From positions 205,740-269,739 of the forward strand of contig PHBE01000004.1 in the NCBI GenBank assembly GCA_002841885.1: 64,000 nucleotides of DNA, in the 5' to 3' direction. How positions within the stretch are numbered: the stretch's first letter is position 1; every line of letters starts with the position of its first letter. The DNA comes from Deltaproteobacteria bacterium HGW-Deltaproteobacteria-18 (lineage in GTDB: Bacteria; Desulfobacterota; Desulfovibrionia; Desulfovibrionales; Desulfomicrobiaceae). This document shows, piece by piece, positions 1 through 9,734 of the stretch. The notes beneath the pieces are model-generated. The model worked only from the letters and a program-made list of their open reading frames with translations, was not told the origin of the DNA and did not search any database. The position numbers and the translations under genes are program-made.

Positions 1-1870
<1,870 letters not shown>

Positions 1871-1894
1871 GAGTGGCGCAGGTGGTTATTTTTA

Positions 1895-1916
1895 TATATC
1901 AAGATATCCTGATATA
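1895..1916. promoter_or_regulatory. Palindromic operator, probable SahR site
   Basis: A 22-bp palindrome with a single mismatched pair: the arms TATATCA and TGATATA flank a central AGATATCC. It lies 25 nt upstream of the sahR start, between sahR and the divergent DciA-like gene. ATATCA/TGATAT half-sites match my recollection of the SahR motif in Desulfovibrionales. Autoregulation of sahR-ahcY is the inference; no binding data are available here. Confidence 0.7.
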
Positions 1917-1993
1917 GGCTCGCCTACATGCCCTCCCCGCAAAGGTCAAGAACCAGTCTTGCAGGGCGCAGACAAGACGGTTAGGCAGGTTGC

Positions 1994-2476
1994 ATGCACA
2001 AACGCGAAAAGAAAGTACGCTCCGCGTCCGAGGCGTTGAACACGGTCCTCGGCACGCCTGAGGCTGCCCTGGAGCTGGCCATCGCCCGGTTGTGGAGACA
2101 CTGGCCCGAAATCCTCGGTCCGGAGATCGCCGAGATGATCCGCCCCCTGGGACACCGGAAAACCACCATGCTTCTCGGCGCGACCAACTCCATGGTCATG
2201 CAGGAGTTTTCCTACTTTGCCCAAAACATCCTGGACAAGGCCAACGCGTTCCTGGGCAACGCATTTTTTCAAAAAGTTCAGATTGAACTCATGGCCGGCC
2301 GTCCCGCCCTGGACGAGTCCCTGCTGCCAAAATTCCCGCCCCGGCCCCCGGCCCCCAAGCCCGACGTCCTCGGCAACCTCCTGCCCTGCATGGACCCGTC
2401 CTCGCCCGTGACGTCATGCTACCGCGCATACGTCAGGCATTTCCGCCCGGATCTCGATATCCCGGAGGAAAAATGA
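1994..2476 (+). CDS. DUF721 / DciA-like protein
   Basis: 160-residue protein of the DUF721 family, which includes DciA, the DnaB helicase loader or partner used by bacteria that lack DnaC. The N-terminal half holds the conserved core: LARLWRHWPEILGPEIA-like text around residues 30-50, followed by a short beta-rich segment ending in the NSMVMQEFSYF stretch. The C-terminal third is proline-rich (PPRPPAPKP) and probably disordered. It overlaps the next gene by four bases (ATGA), indicating translational coupling. The palindrome upstream belongs to the divergent sahR gene and may or may not influence this one. Assignment as a true DciA orthologue, rather than a DUF721 paralogue, is tentative. Confidence 0.65.
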   Translation: MHKREKKVRSASEALNTVLGTPEAALELAIARLWRHWPEILGPEIAEMIRPLGHRKTTMLLGATNSMVMQEFSYFAQNILDKANAFLGNAFFQKVQIELMAGRPALDESLLPKFPPRPPAPKPDVLGNLLPCMDPSSPVTSCYRAYVRHFRPDLDIPEEK

Positions 2477-3108
2477 GCAGGCCCTCGCTCTTGCTTTTCG
2501 TTATCGTTCTGCTGTTCCTGCCCGCACAGGTCCGCGCCGACACGGACGCGCTCCTGCGCGACTACATTCCAGACGGCAGGATCACGCGCTTCGAGGAACC
2601 CGTACTCTTCTGGATCGGCGGCAAGGACCGCCTTGAAGGACAATATTATATTGATACGGTGACAAACGAGATGCGGCGCATCTTACCGCAGCTATCCTTC
2701 AAGCAGGTCTCGTCCATGAATCAGGCCAATATCCGATTCTTTCTGACCGACTCGAAGGAGGAATGGCAGGAGGCCGTGACCAAGAGTTCTCAAGGCATGG
2801 CAGGCTGGAAAGAAATTGGTGACCGCATCCGGGGGTTCACCCTGCTGGCCTCACGCAACGGGGTCATCAGGAAGGCCGACATCGTCCTGCATTTGAACTT
2901 CCAGACCTCTGGCGGACAAAAACTCTGGATCGTCCGCCACGAACTGATGCACGCCCTGGGCATCATGACCCACCCCAAGGCAACCACCGACACGGTTCTC
3001 AACTCCAGGCAGGCGCAGGAAGAAAAAAACAGCCTCTTTTCGGACTCCGACATCCTCGTCCTGAAAACCATGTACAGCCCGGATCTCTCCGCCGGAGGCA
3101 CTTGGTGA
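2473..3108 (+). CDS. DUF2927-like secreted zinc metalloprotease-like protein
   Basis: 211 residues from the ATG at 2473, which follows a GGAGGAAA ribosome site and overlaps the previous stop codon. Residues 1-22 are a signal peptide (SRPSLLLFVIVLLFLPAQVRA). Around residues 155-165 there is a zincin signature, RHELMHALGIMTH, with HExxHxxG-like spacing, so a metal-dependent hydrolase fold similar to DUF2927 is likely. The mature protein would be periplasmic or surface-exposed. No substrate can be inferred. A longer in-frame start at 2416 exists but would bury the signal peptide, so it was rejected. Confidence 0.65.
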   Translation: MSRPSLLLFVIVLLFLPAQVRADTDALLRDYIPDGRITRFEEPVLFWIGGKDRLEGQYYIDTVTNEMRRILPQLSFKQVSSMNQANIRFFLTDSKEEWQEAVTKSSQGMAGWKEIGDRIRGFTLLASRNGVIRKADIVLHLNFQTSGGQKLWIVRHELMHALGIMTHPKATTDTVLNSRQAQEEKNSLFSDSDILVLKTMYSPDLSAGGTW

Positions 3109-3127
3109 AAGGCGACGTTTTTCGACC

Positions 3128-3156
3128 TTGACAGCCGAAGTCTCTTTCCCTAATGA
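3128..3156 (+). promoter_or_regulatory. Sigma-70-like promoter for the tRNA pair
   Basis: A perfect -35 box TTGACA (3128-3133) is followed after 17 nt by TAATGA (3151-3156) as a weak -10 box. This places transcription start a few bases upstream of tRNA-Gln. Position and spacing are convincing; the -10 box is poor. Confidence 0.5.
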
Positions 3157-3169
3157 GACTTTTCGCTGC

Positions 3170-3243
3170 TGGGCGATCGTTCAACGGTAGGACAGCGGAC
3201 TCTGACTCCGTCAATCTTAGTTCGAATCTAAGTCGCCCAGCCA
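3170..3243 (+). tRNA. tRNA-Gln (anticodon CUG)
   Basis: Cloverleaf read directly: acceptor TGGGCGA pairs with TCGCCCA, the anticodon loop CTCTGAC gives CUG, and the T arm CTTAG-TTCGAAT-CTAAG is perfect. Discriminator G and an encoded CCA end at 3243. It lies 6 nt before tRNA-Glu. Confidence 0.95.
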
Positions 3244-3249
3244 ACTTGC

Positions 3250-3327
3250 GTCCCCATCGTCTAGCTCGGTCCAGGACACCGGCCTTTCACGCCGATAACA
3301 GGGGTTCAAATCCCCTTGGGGACGCCA
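3250..3327 (+). tRNA. tRNA-Glu (anticodon UUC)
   Basis: Acceptor GTCCCCA pairs with TGGGGAC. The anticodon stem CCGGC/GCCGA-like arm presents loop CTTTCAC, anticodon UUC. The T arm AGGGG-TTCAAAT-CCCCT is intact, and CCA is encoded at 3325-3327. Probably co-transcribed with tRNA-Gln. Confidence 0.95.
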
Positions 3328-3384
3328 CATCCGACCATAACGGGATTCATCCCGCCCCCCCGGAGGTTCCGGGAAACACATCCT

Positions 3385-3413
3385 AAGCCCCGCGCGAAAG
3401 CACGGGGCTTTTT
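3385..3413 (+). terminator. Intrinsic terminator after tRNA genes
   Basis: The stem AGCCCCG...CGGGGCT is closed by a short loop and followed by five T residues on the plus strand. It sits between the tRNA pair and the convergent cusA-like gene, so it ends the tRNA transcript and may also attenuate cusA read-through. Confidence 0.8.
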
Positions 3414-3431
3414 CCGTGCATCCGGGTCTCT

Positions 3432-6400
3432 TCAGCCCCTCCTCCACCGCAGCTTCCATTCCTCCACCCAGCAGTACAGCACCGGCACCACGAAGACCGT
3501 GATCGTCGCAAAGACCATGCCGCCAAAGGACGGAATGGCCATGGGAATCATGATGTCCGAGCCCCGGCCGGATGAGGTCAGGATGGGCACCAGGGCCAGG
3601 ATGGTCGTGGCCGAGGTCATGACCGCCGGGCGTATGCGCCGCCCCGCCCCTTCCAGGACCATGGCCCGGATGGCCGCGACGGAGTCGGGCTTTTTGCGCG
3701 CCTTGCTCTCGTCCAGGAAGGTGGCCATGAGCACGCCGTCGTCCGAGGCGATGCCGAAAAGAGCCAGGAACCCTACCCAGATGGCCACGCTCAGGTTGAT
3801 GGGGTGCACTTGGAAGAGCGCGCGCATGTCCACCCCGGCCACATGGAAGTTCAGGAACCAATCCTGCCCGTAGAGCCAGATCATGGTGAATCCGCCGGAC
3901 CAAGCCGTGAAGATGCCCGAGAAGACCATGAGCGTGGTCGCGATGGATCCGAACTGCAGATAGAGGATGATGACGATCAGCAAGAGGGCCACGGGCAGAA
4001 CGACCATGAGCTTCTTCTGGGCGCGGACCTGGTTCTCGTAGCTCCCGGCGAATTCGATGGTCACCCCCGCCGGGATGACCAGGTTGCCATCCGCGCGCTG
4101 CTGCTCCAGATACGCCTTGGCCGACTCGACGACATCCACTTCCGCATAGCCCGGCTTCTTGTCGAAGAGCACGTAGCCGAGCAGAAACGTGTCCTCGCTC
4201 TTGATGGCCTGGGGACCGCGCACATAGCGGATCTCGGCCAGCTGCCCCAGCGGAATCTGCCTGCCGCTCGCCGCAGGCACGGGGATGCGTTCCAGGCTTT
4301 CGACGGAATCGCGCAGGTCGCGCATGTAACGCACCCGGAGGGGATAGATCTCGCGGCCCTCGATGGTCGTGGTCGCCACCATGCCGCCCACGGAGGCCTG
4401 GATGATCTCCTGCACCGTTGCGAGCATGATGCCGTAGCGCGAGATGGCCTCACGGTCCGGAACGATCTCAAGATACGGCTTGCCCACGATGCGGTCCGCC
4501 ACCACTGCGGCCGGCTGGACCATGGGCACTTCCCTTAGCAACCGCTCCACCTCCATGGTCACGGATTCGATGGTCTGAAGGTCCGGCCCCTTGACCTTGA
4601 CGCCCATGGGCGCGCGCATGCCCGACTGGAGCATGACGATGCGCGCGGCAATGGGCTGCAGCTTCGGGGCCGAGGTCATGCCCGGCACTTCGGCGGCCCT
4701 GACGATCTCGTCCCAGATGTCATCGGGGGATCTGATCCCGTCCCAGGCGCTCCGCCCCCGGTTCAGCTCCGGGTCCAGCGCGGCCCGCCAGAGCCGGAAG
4801 GGCTGTCCGTCCTCGTCGGGGATGAGGCGGCCCTGTTCGTCGCGCTCGAACCAGCCGCGCACCAGATAGTGCATGCCGTCGGACGCCGGAACCGGCGTGC
4901 CGCCCGCATCGCGGAAATAGTCCCGGGCATCCTCGTGCCAGACAAAGCGCAGGCGCTTGCCCTGCGCGTCCAGCAGATACTCGCTCTTATAGTTGATGAC
5001 GGTCTCGACCATGGACACGGGCGCCGGATCCAGGGGCGAATCCGCGCGGCCGAGCTTGCCCACGGCGCTTTCCACTTCCGGGATGGCCTGAATGGACATG
5101 TCCTGCAGGGCCAGAAGCTCCTTGACCTCGCCCAGGGAGGCGTGGGGCATGGTGGTCGGCATGTAGAGGAAGGAGCCTTCGTCAAGGGGCGGCATGAACT
5201 CCTTGCCCAGGCCCGGAAAGGCGTGGACAAAGGCCACTATGGGCCGGCTCGTGCGCAGCCCCTCGGGCAGGACGGACAGAAATGGCGCGGCCCCGAGCCA
5301 GACGATCCCGCCAAATGCGGTCAGAAAGGCCGGAATGATCAGAAAAAGGCCCTTGTGCCGCAGGAAGACTTTCAGAAGCGGCTCGTATGCAAGGCGAAAG
5401 GCCTGGAAAAAACCCATCAGCAGGCCGATGAGGCCGAGCACGAAAAGAGTGTTGACCGTCCGCCCCTTCTCCAGTCCCAGCGGCAGCCAGTCCAGAGCCA
5501 GGAACACGGCCACGGCGAGGGCCAGCCCGATGCTCGCGCCCCAGCGCAGCCGGGTCTGCCACCATTCGGGCAAACGGTCGTAAACCAGGCGGTAGATGCC
5601 GACCACGACAAGACCCATCCCGATCCAGAAGGACTTCCAGACCGCCACGACAAGGCCCGCGGTCACCAGCGCGGCCACGAACCACAGGGAAGGCCGCATC
5701 TGTCTGCGACGGAAAATGAGCGCGGCCGCCGCCGGCAGGATGGTCAGGGCCACGATGATGGAGGCGATGAGGGCGAAGGTCTTGGTGTAGGCCAGGGGGC
5801 CGAACAGCTTGCCCTCGGCCCCGGTCATGAAGAACACGGGCAGAAAGCCCACGATGGTCGTGCTCACGGCCGTGAGCACCGCGCTGCCGACCTCCGAGGC
5901 ACCCTCGAAGACCACCTGGGCCATGGGCGTGTCCTCAGGCGAGGAGTCTATTTTCTGCAGGATGCTCTCGCAGATGATGATGCCCATGTCGACCATGGTC
6001 CCGATGGCGATGGCGATGCCGGACAGGGCCACGATGTTGGCGTCCACCCTGAACTGCTTCATGGCGATGAAGCACATCATCACGGCCAAGGGCAGGAGCG
6101 CGGAGATGAGAAAGGAGCTGCGCAGGTGCATGACCAGCACCAGGACCACGATGATGGTGATCAGGATCTGCTGCCAGAGGGCCTCGCCGAGTGTGTCCAG
6201 AGTCTCGTGGATGAGGCCCGAGCGGTCGTAAAAGGGCACGATGGTCAGCTTGGAGCGCGTGCCGTCAGCCAGGACCTTCTCCGGCAGGCCGGGCGCGATG
6301 CGCTCGATCTCGGCCTTGACCGCGTCGATGGCAGCCAGGGGATTCTCGCCGTAGCGCACGGTGACCACGCCGCCAACCACCTCCACCCCGCCCTTGTCCA

Positions 6401-7295
6401 GCAGGCCGCGCCGGTTCGCCGGGCCGAAGCTGACGTGGGCCACGTCGTCCACGGTGATGGGGATGGAGTCGCGCATCTTGATGACCGAGGTCCGTACCTG
6501 GTCGAGATTTTTGATGAAGCCGATACCGCGGATGACGTACTCCACGCGGTTGACTTCCATGGTCCCGGCGCCCACCTCAAGATTGGCCATTTTCAGGGCA
6601 CCGACAATCTCCGGCAGGCTGACGTTCGCCGCGCGCATGGCGTCGGGATCGACCTCAATCTGATATTCGCGCACGAAGCCACCCACCCCGGCCACCTCGC
6701 TGACCCCCTCGGCCGAGGTCAAGGCGTAGCGCACGTACCAGTCCTGCACGCTGCGGATCTCGTCGGGATCCCAGCCGCCCGTGGGTCGGCCCTCGGGGTC
6801 CCGGCCCTCGATGGTGTACCAGAAGACCTGTCCCAAGGCCGTGGCGTCGGGGCCCATGGTCGGGCGCACGTCAGACGGCAGGGTGGACGGAGGCAGTGAA
6901 TTGATCTTCTCCAGCAGGCGTGTGCGGGACCAGTAGAACTCCACGTCCTCGTCGAAGATGACGTAGATGGTCGAGAACCCGAGCATGGAGTAGGAGCGCA
7001 CGGTCTTCACGCCGGGCATGCCAAGAAGAGACACGGTCAGGGGATAGGTGATCTGGTCCTGGACGTCCTGGGGCGAGCGGCCGGGCCAAGCGGTGAAGAC
7101 GATCTGCTGGTTCTCGCCGATGTCCGGGATGGCGTCCACGGGCACGGGGTCGCGTTCGATGCCCGGCGCGTGCCAGGCAAAGGGGGCGACGAGGAATCCC
7201 CAGCCCAGCGCCATGCAGACCAGGAGCACGACGACGAGCTTCTGGTCCAGACAGAAGCGGATGATGCGGTCCATGAGTGACATTTGCGCGCTCAT
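3432..7295 (-). CDS. CusA/CzcA-family heavy-metal RND efflux pump
   Basis: Inner-membrane proton/heavy-metal antiporter that works with the adjacent adaptor and TolC-like channel. The N-terminal segment shows the HME-RND pattern (VDAIPDIGENQQIVFTAWPG), and the TM4 region IGTMVDMGIIICESI retains the acidic residue typical of metal pumps. At 1287 residues it is about 230 longer than E. coli CusA. There are two visible insertions: extra hydrophobic segments around residues 535-650 (between LIFRRRQMRP and GLRTSRPIV) and a charged periplasmic stretch around residues 765-860. Its start lies 2 nt from the stop of the adaptor gene. The metal specificity (Cu/Ag or Zn/Cd/Co) cannot be fixed, but the companion HMBD and YHS proteins favour copper or silver. 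Confidence 0.9.
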   Translation of the reverse strand: MSAQMSLMDRIIRFCLDQKLVVVLLVCMALGWGFLVAPFAWHAPGIERDPVPVDAIPDIGENQQIVFTAWPGRSPQDVQDQITYPLTVSLLGMPGVKTVRSYSMLGFSTIYVIFDEDVEFYWSRTRLLEKINSLPPSTLPSDVRPTMGPDATALGQVFWYTIEGRDPEGRPTGGWDPDEIRSVQDWYVRYALTSAEGVSEVAGVGGFVREYQIEVDPDAMRAANVSLPEIVGALKMANLEVGAGTMEVNRVEYVIRGIGFIKNLDQVRTSVIKMRDSIPITVDDVAHVSFGPANRRGLLDKGGVEVVGGVVTVRYGENPLAAIDAVKAEIERIAPGLPEKVLADGTRSKLTIVPFYDRSGLIHETLDTLGEALWQQILITIIVVLVLVMHLRSSFLISALLPLAVMMCFIAMKQFRVDANIVALSGIAIAIGTMVDMGIIICESILQKIDSSPEDTPMAQVVFEGASEVGSAVLTAVSTTIVGFLPVFFMTGAEGKLFGPLAYTKTFALIASIIVALTILPAAAALIFRRRQMRPSLWFVAALVTAGLVVAVWKSFWIGMGLVVVGIYRLVYDRLPEWWQTRLRWGASIGLALAVAVFLALDWLPLGLEKGRTVNTLFVLGLIGLLMGFFQAFRLAYEPLLKVFLRHKGLFLIIPAFLTAFGGIVWLGAAPFLSVLPEGLRTSRPIVAFVHAFPGLGKEFMPPLDEGSFLYMPTTMPHASLGEVKELLALQDMSIQAIPEVESAVGKLGRADSPLDPAPVSMVETVINYKSEYLLDAQGKRLRFVWHEDARDYFRDAGGTPVPASDGMHYLVRGWFERDEQGRLIPDEDGQPFRLWRAALDPELNRGRSAWDGIRSPDDIWDEIVRAAEVPGMTSAPKLQPIAARIVMLQSGMRAPMGVKVKGPDLQTIESVTMEVERLLREVPMVQPAAVVADRIVGKPYLEIVPDREAISRYGIMLATVQEIIQASVGGMVATTTIEGREIYPLRVRYMRDLRDSVESLERIPVPAASGRQIPLGQLAEIRYVRGPQAIKSEDTFLLGYVLFDKKPGYAEVDVVESAKAYLEQQRADGNLVIPAGVTIEFAGSYENQVRAQKKLMVVLPVALLLIVIILYLQFGSIATTLMVFSGIFTAWSGGFTMIWLYGQDWFLNFHVAGVDMRALFQVHPINLSVAIWVGFLALFGIASDDGVLMATFLDESKARKKPDSVAAIRAMVLEGAGRRIRPAVMTSATTILALVPILTSSGRGSDIMIPMAIPSFGGMVFATITVFVVPVLYCWVEEWKLRWRRG

Positions 7296-7297
7296 GC

Positions 7298-9418
7298 CTA
7301 CTCGTCCTTCAGCTGACGTTTGACCTCGCCGCAGCGCAGCATGGAGGCCCCGAAATAGGGGTTGTTGACCTTCGGGTCACCCTGCAGCCACGTCGCACCC
7401 TGATTGCCGAAGGCCATGGGACAGTAGAGTTCGTAAACCGGCCCCTGCCCGGCGCCGTAGGCCTCGACCATTCTGGTCATGGCCACGGACAGCGGGAAGA
7501 ATCCGGCGCGCAGCCCGTCCATGTCGGCGGCCTGCTCCATCTCGGCCAGGCCCGATGCGATGGCCTCGGAGTAGCCGCCCCATTCACCGCCGCCTTCGGC
7601 CAGGCGGGCGCTCTCGTCTGCCTGGCCGAGGGCCTGCCTGAAAAGGACGAGGGCCGCGTGGGCCGTGTTCGCGTCATCGCCGGCCAGGGCCTCCTGCACC
7701 GGAACATAGGCGGCGTACAGGGCGTCGAGGGCACTGCGCAACCCGGCGGGGGCCTCGATCTTCGCCGCGAGTTCCTGCAGGGGAAACGCGGCCCGGACCC
7801 GGGCGAAATGGCTGCGCATGTCGTCCAGCACCTGGACCGCGCGACGCGGGGTGGCCGACTCGTAACCAAGCAGGGCGTCGTTCCCCAGGAGCATGGACAG
7901 CTCCTTCCACTCCAGGGCCGCCTCACCGTCCAGGACGTCGCCGTCAATGCCGTTCAGGGCCTTGCCAAAATCGTGGTACGCGCCGCGCACGGCGTCAAGG
8001 TCCCCCGCGCCCACCGCGTCCTCGACGACTCCAAGGCGCTGGGCCAGGGCCGCCAGGCGGACGCTGAAGGGCTGCGGGACATCCGCGAAGCGCACTCCGC
8101 TCGCAGCCGGGGCCTCGGCCGGGTTCATCATGCTCGGCCGGGCCACGATCTGCAGGGCCGCGTCGATGCGGAAATTGCCCTGCACCACCACCAGCTCACC
8201 CTCGGCGATGCCGCCGCGGACCACGTAGCCCTGGTCAGTCCTGGGCCCGAGGACCACCTCTCGGCCCTCGTAGCTGCCCGGCCGGTCGGGGTCGGCCACG
8301 TAGACCACGGCCCGCTTGCCGGTCATGAGGGGGGCCGAGGCAGGGATGACCAGTTCACGCGCCCGCTCAGCATTCGCGTCCGTCTGCTCGGCACTGACGA
8401 ACATGCCGGGTTTGAGCGCCAGTTCGGGGTTAGGCACCTCCACCCGCACTTCCACGGTGCGCGTGGCCGGGTTCACGGACGTGCCCACATAGACCACCTT
8501 GCCCGTGAACTGCTGACCCGGCAGAGCCTGGGCGCTGAAGGCGACCTCCTTGCCCGGGGCCATCCAGACCAGATCCGACTCGTAAGCTTCCAGAACCACC
8601 CAGACCTTCGAGAGATCCGCGATGGCGTAAATGGGCATGCCCGTCTGCACGTACATGCCCTCCACGACCTTCTTCTCGATGACGATGCCCGCTTTGGGCG
8701 CGGTCAGGGTGACGTGGTCGGCCGGGGTTCCCCGCTTGACCATGCCTTCGATCTGCGCCTTGCCCATGCCGAGCAGCCGCAGCTTCTCGCGGGCCGCGTT
8801 CTCCATGCGCAGGGCGGCTTCCGCGACCAGCCCGCTGCCGCCCGACACGCGCTCCCGGGCCCGCACAGCCTGGATGAGCTCGGCCTGGGCCGCCACCAGT
8901 TCGGGGCTGTAGACCAGGGCCATGGCCTGTCCGGCACGGACCACCTCGCCGGTGGTGTCGATATGGAGCCGGTCGATGCGGCCGCCGATCCAGGCCGTGA
9001 TGACGCCCACGCGGGACTCGTCGTAGGCGACCTTGCCGAAGAGATGGGTCTGCACGGACACATCGGCCATGCGCGCCGCCTCCACCCGGATGCCGGCCAG
9101 GCGGGCCGCGTCCTCGGAGAGGGTCAGCTGGCGCAGGCTCGTCCGCCGGTCATCGCCGTCCGGGATGGCCAGGGGGATGAGGTCCATGAAGCAGATGGGA
9201 CACTGCCCGGGCTCGGGCAGCTTGATCTGGGGATGCATGGAGCAGGTCCACAGGGACGCGGCGGGCGCGCCTTCGGCGGTTTCCTGTCCGGCATGGTCGT
9301 GACCGTCATGCTCGGACCCGGGAGGAGCCCACAAGAAGTATCCCCCGCCGAGGCCGAGGGCCACAAGCAGGCATCCGGCCGTGGCCCACACCGCATATTT
9401 CCTGAGTATCGCGTTCAT
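7298..9418 (-). CDS. CusB-like RND periplasmic adaptor with HMBD and C-terminal extension
   Basis: 706-residue membrane-fusion protein. Residues 1-30 contain an N-terminal membrane anchor, then a His-rich linker (HDGHDHAG). Around residue 55 lies a heavy-metal-binding domain with the pattern WTCSMHP...PGQCPICFMDL. The HlyD-type barrel-sandwich and beta-barrel core follows to about residue 420. The C-terminal 270 residues resemble the helical DUF3347-type metal-binding extension and end with YCPMAFGNQGATWLQGD. It bridges the CusA-like pump and the TolC-like channel and probably hands over metal through Met/Cys/His sites. It sits in a tight four-gene minus-strand operon. Confidence 0.88.
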   Translation of the reverse strand: MNAILRKYAVWATAGCLLVALGLGGGYFLWAPPGSEHDGHDHAGQETAEGAPAASLWTCSMHPQIKLPEPGQCPICFMDLIPLAIPDGDDRRTSLRQLTLSEDAARLAGIRVEAARMADVSVQTHLFGKVAYDESRVGVITAWIGGRIDRLHIDTTGEVVRAGQAMALVYSPELVAAQAELIQAVRARERVSGGSGLVAEAALRMENAAREKLRLLGMGKAQIEGMVKRGTPADHVTLTAPKAGIVIEKKVVEGMYVQTGMPIYAIADLSKVWVVLEAYESDLVWMAPGKEVAFSAQALPGQQFTGKVVYVGTSVNPATRTVEVRVEVPNPELALKPGMFVSAEQTDANAERARELVIPASAPLMTGKRAVVYVADPDRPGSYEGREVVLGPRTDQGYVVRGGIAEGELVVVQGNFRIDAALQIVARPSMMNPAEAPAASGVRFADVPQPFSVRLAALAQRLGVVEDAVGAGDLDAVRGAYHDFGKALNGIDGDVLDGEAALEWKELSMLLGNDALLGYESATPRRAVQVLDDMRSHFARVRAAFPLQELAAKIEAPAGLRSALDALYAAYVPVQEALAGDDANTAHAALVLFRQALGQADESARLAEGGGEWGGYSEAIASGLAEMEQAADMDGLRAGFFPLSVAMTRMVEAYGAGQGPVYELYCPMAFGNQGATWLQGDPKVNNPYFGASMLRCGEVKRQLKDE

Positions 9419-9436
9419 GCATCCCTCGAAGAAGGT

Positions 9437-9718
9437 TTACTGTTTCTTTTCCGCAGGAGCGGCTTCGGCCGGGACCTTCTCCAGCTCGATGCCTTCGTCC
9501 TTGAGCTTCTTCATGTACTTCTCGGGATTTTTCTTGAAGGTCTCGGGGCATCCCGCGCAGCAGAAGTACACCCTCTCGCCCTTGTAATCCACATAGAGTT
9601 CCTTGTTGATGGTCCCGCCCATGACGGGGCATTCGGTCTGGGGCGCGGCCCAGGCCTGGGACAGGGACAGAAAGGCGAAGACGGTCACGGCCGCGCAGAG
9701 CAGAATGAGCTTTTTCAT
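9437..9718 (-). CDS. Secreted YHS-domain metal-binding protein
   Basis: 93 residues with an N-terminal signal peptide (MKKLILLCAAVTVFAFLSLSQAWA) and a YHS-like core. The motif TECPVMGGTINKELYVDY is followed by VYFCCAGCPETFKKNP, giving the CPVMG and CCAGC cysteines characteristic of YHS metal-trafficking proteins. The last 20 residues are Lys/Glu/Ala-rich. Position between the adaptor and the outer-membrane channel suggests a periplasmic metallochaperone analogous in role to CusF, though not homologous to it. Confidence 0.8.
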   Translation of the reverse strand: MKKLILLCAAVTVFAFLSLSQAWAAPQTECPVMGGTINKELYVDYKGERVYFCCAGCPETFKKNPEKYMKKLKDEGIELEKVPAEAAPAEKKQ

Positions 9719-9734
9719 GATGGTTCTCCTTGCC

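Noticed and set aside
4869..6899. 676-codon open frame on the plus strand inside the CusA-like gene
   Set aside because: It is antisense to a clear RND pump, has His/Gly/Gln-rich low-complexity content and no domain. It is a GC-rich codon-position shadow. The same applies to long frames at 7277-9766, 14925-16460, 20183-21865, 45101-46693, 53093-55765 and 57744-59963.
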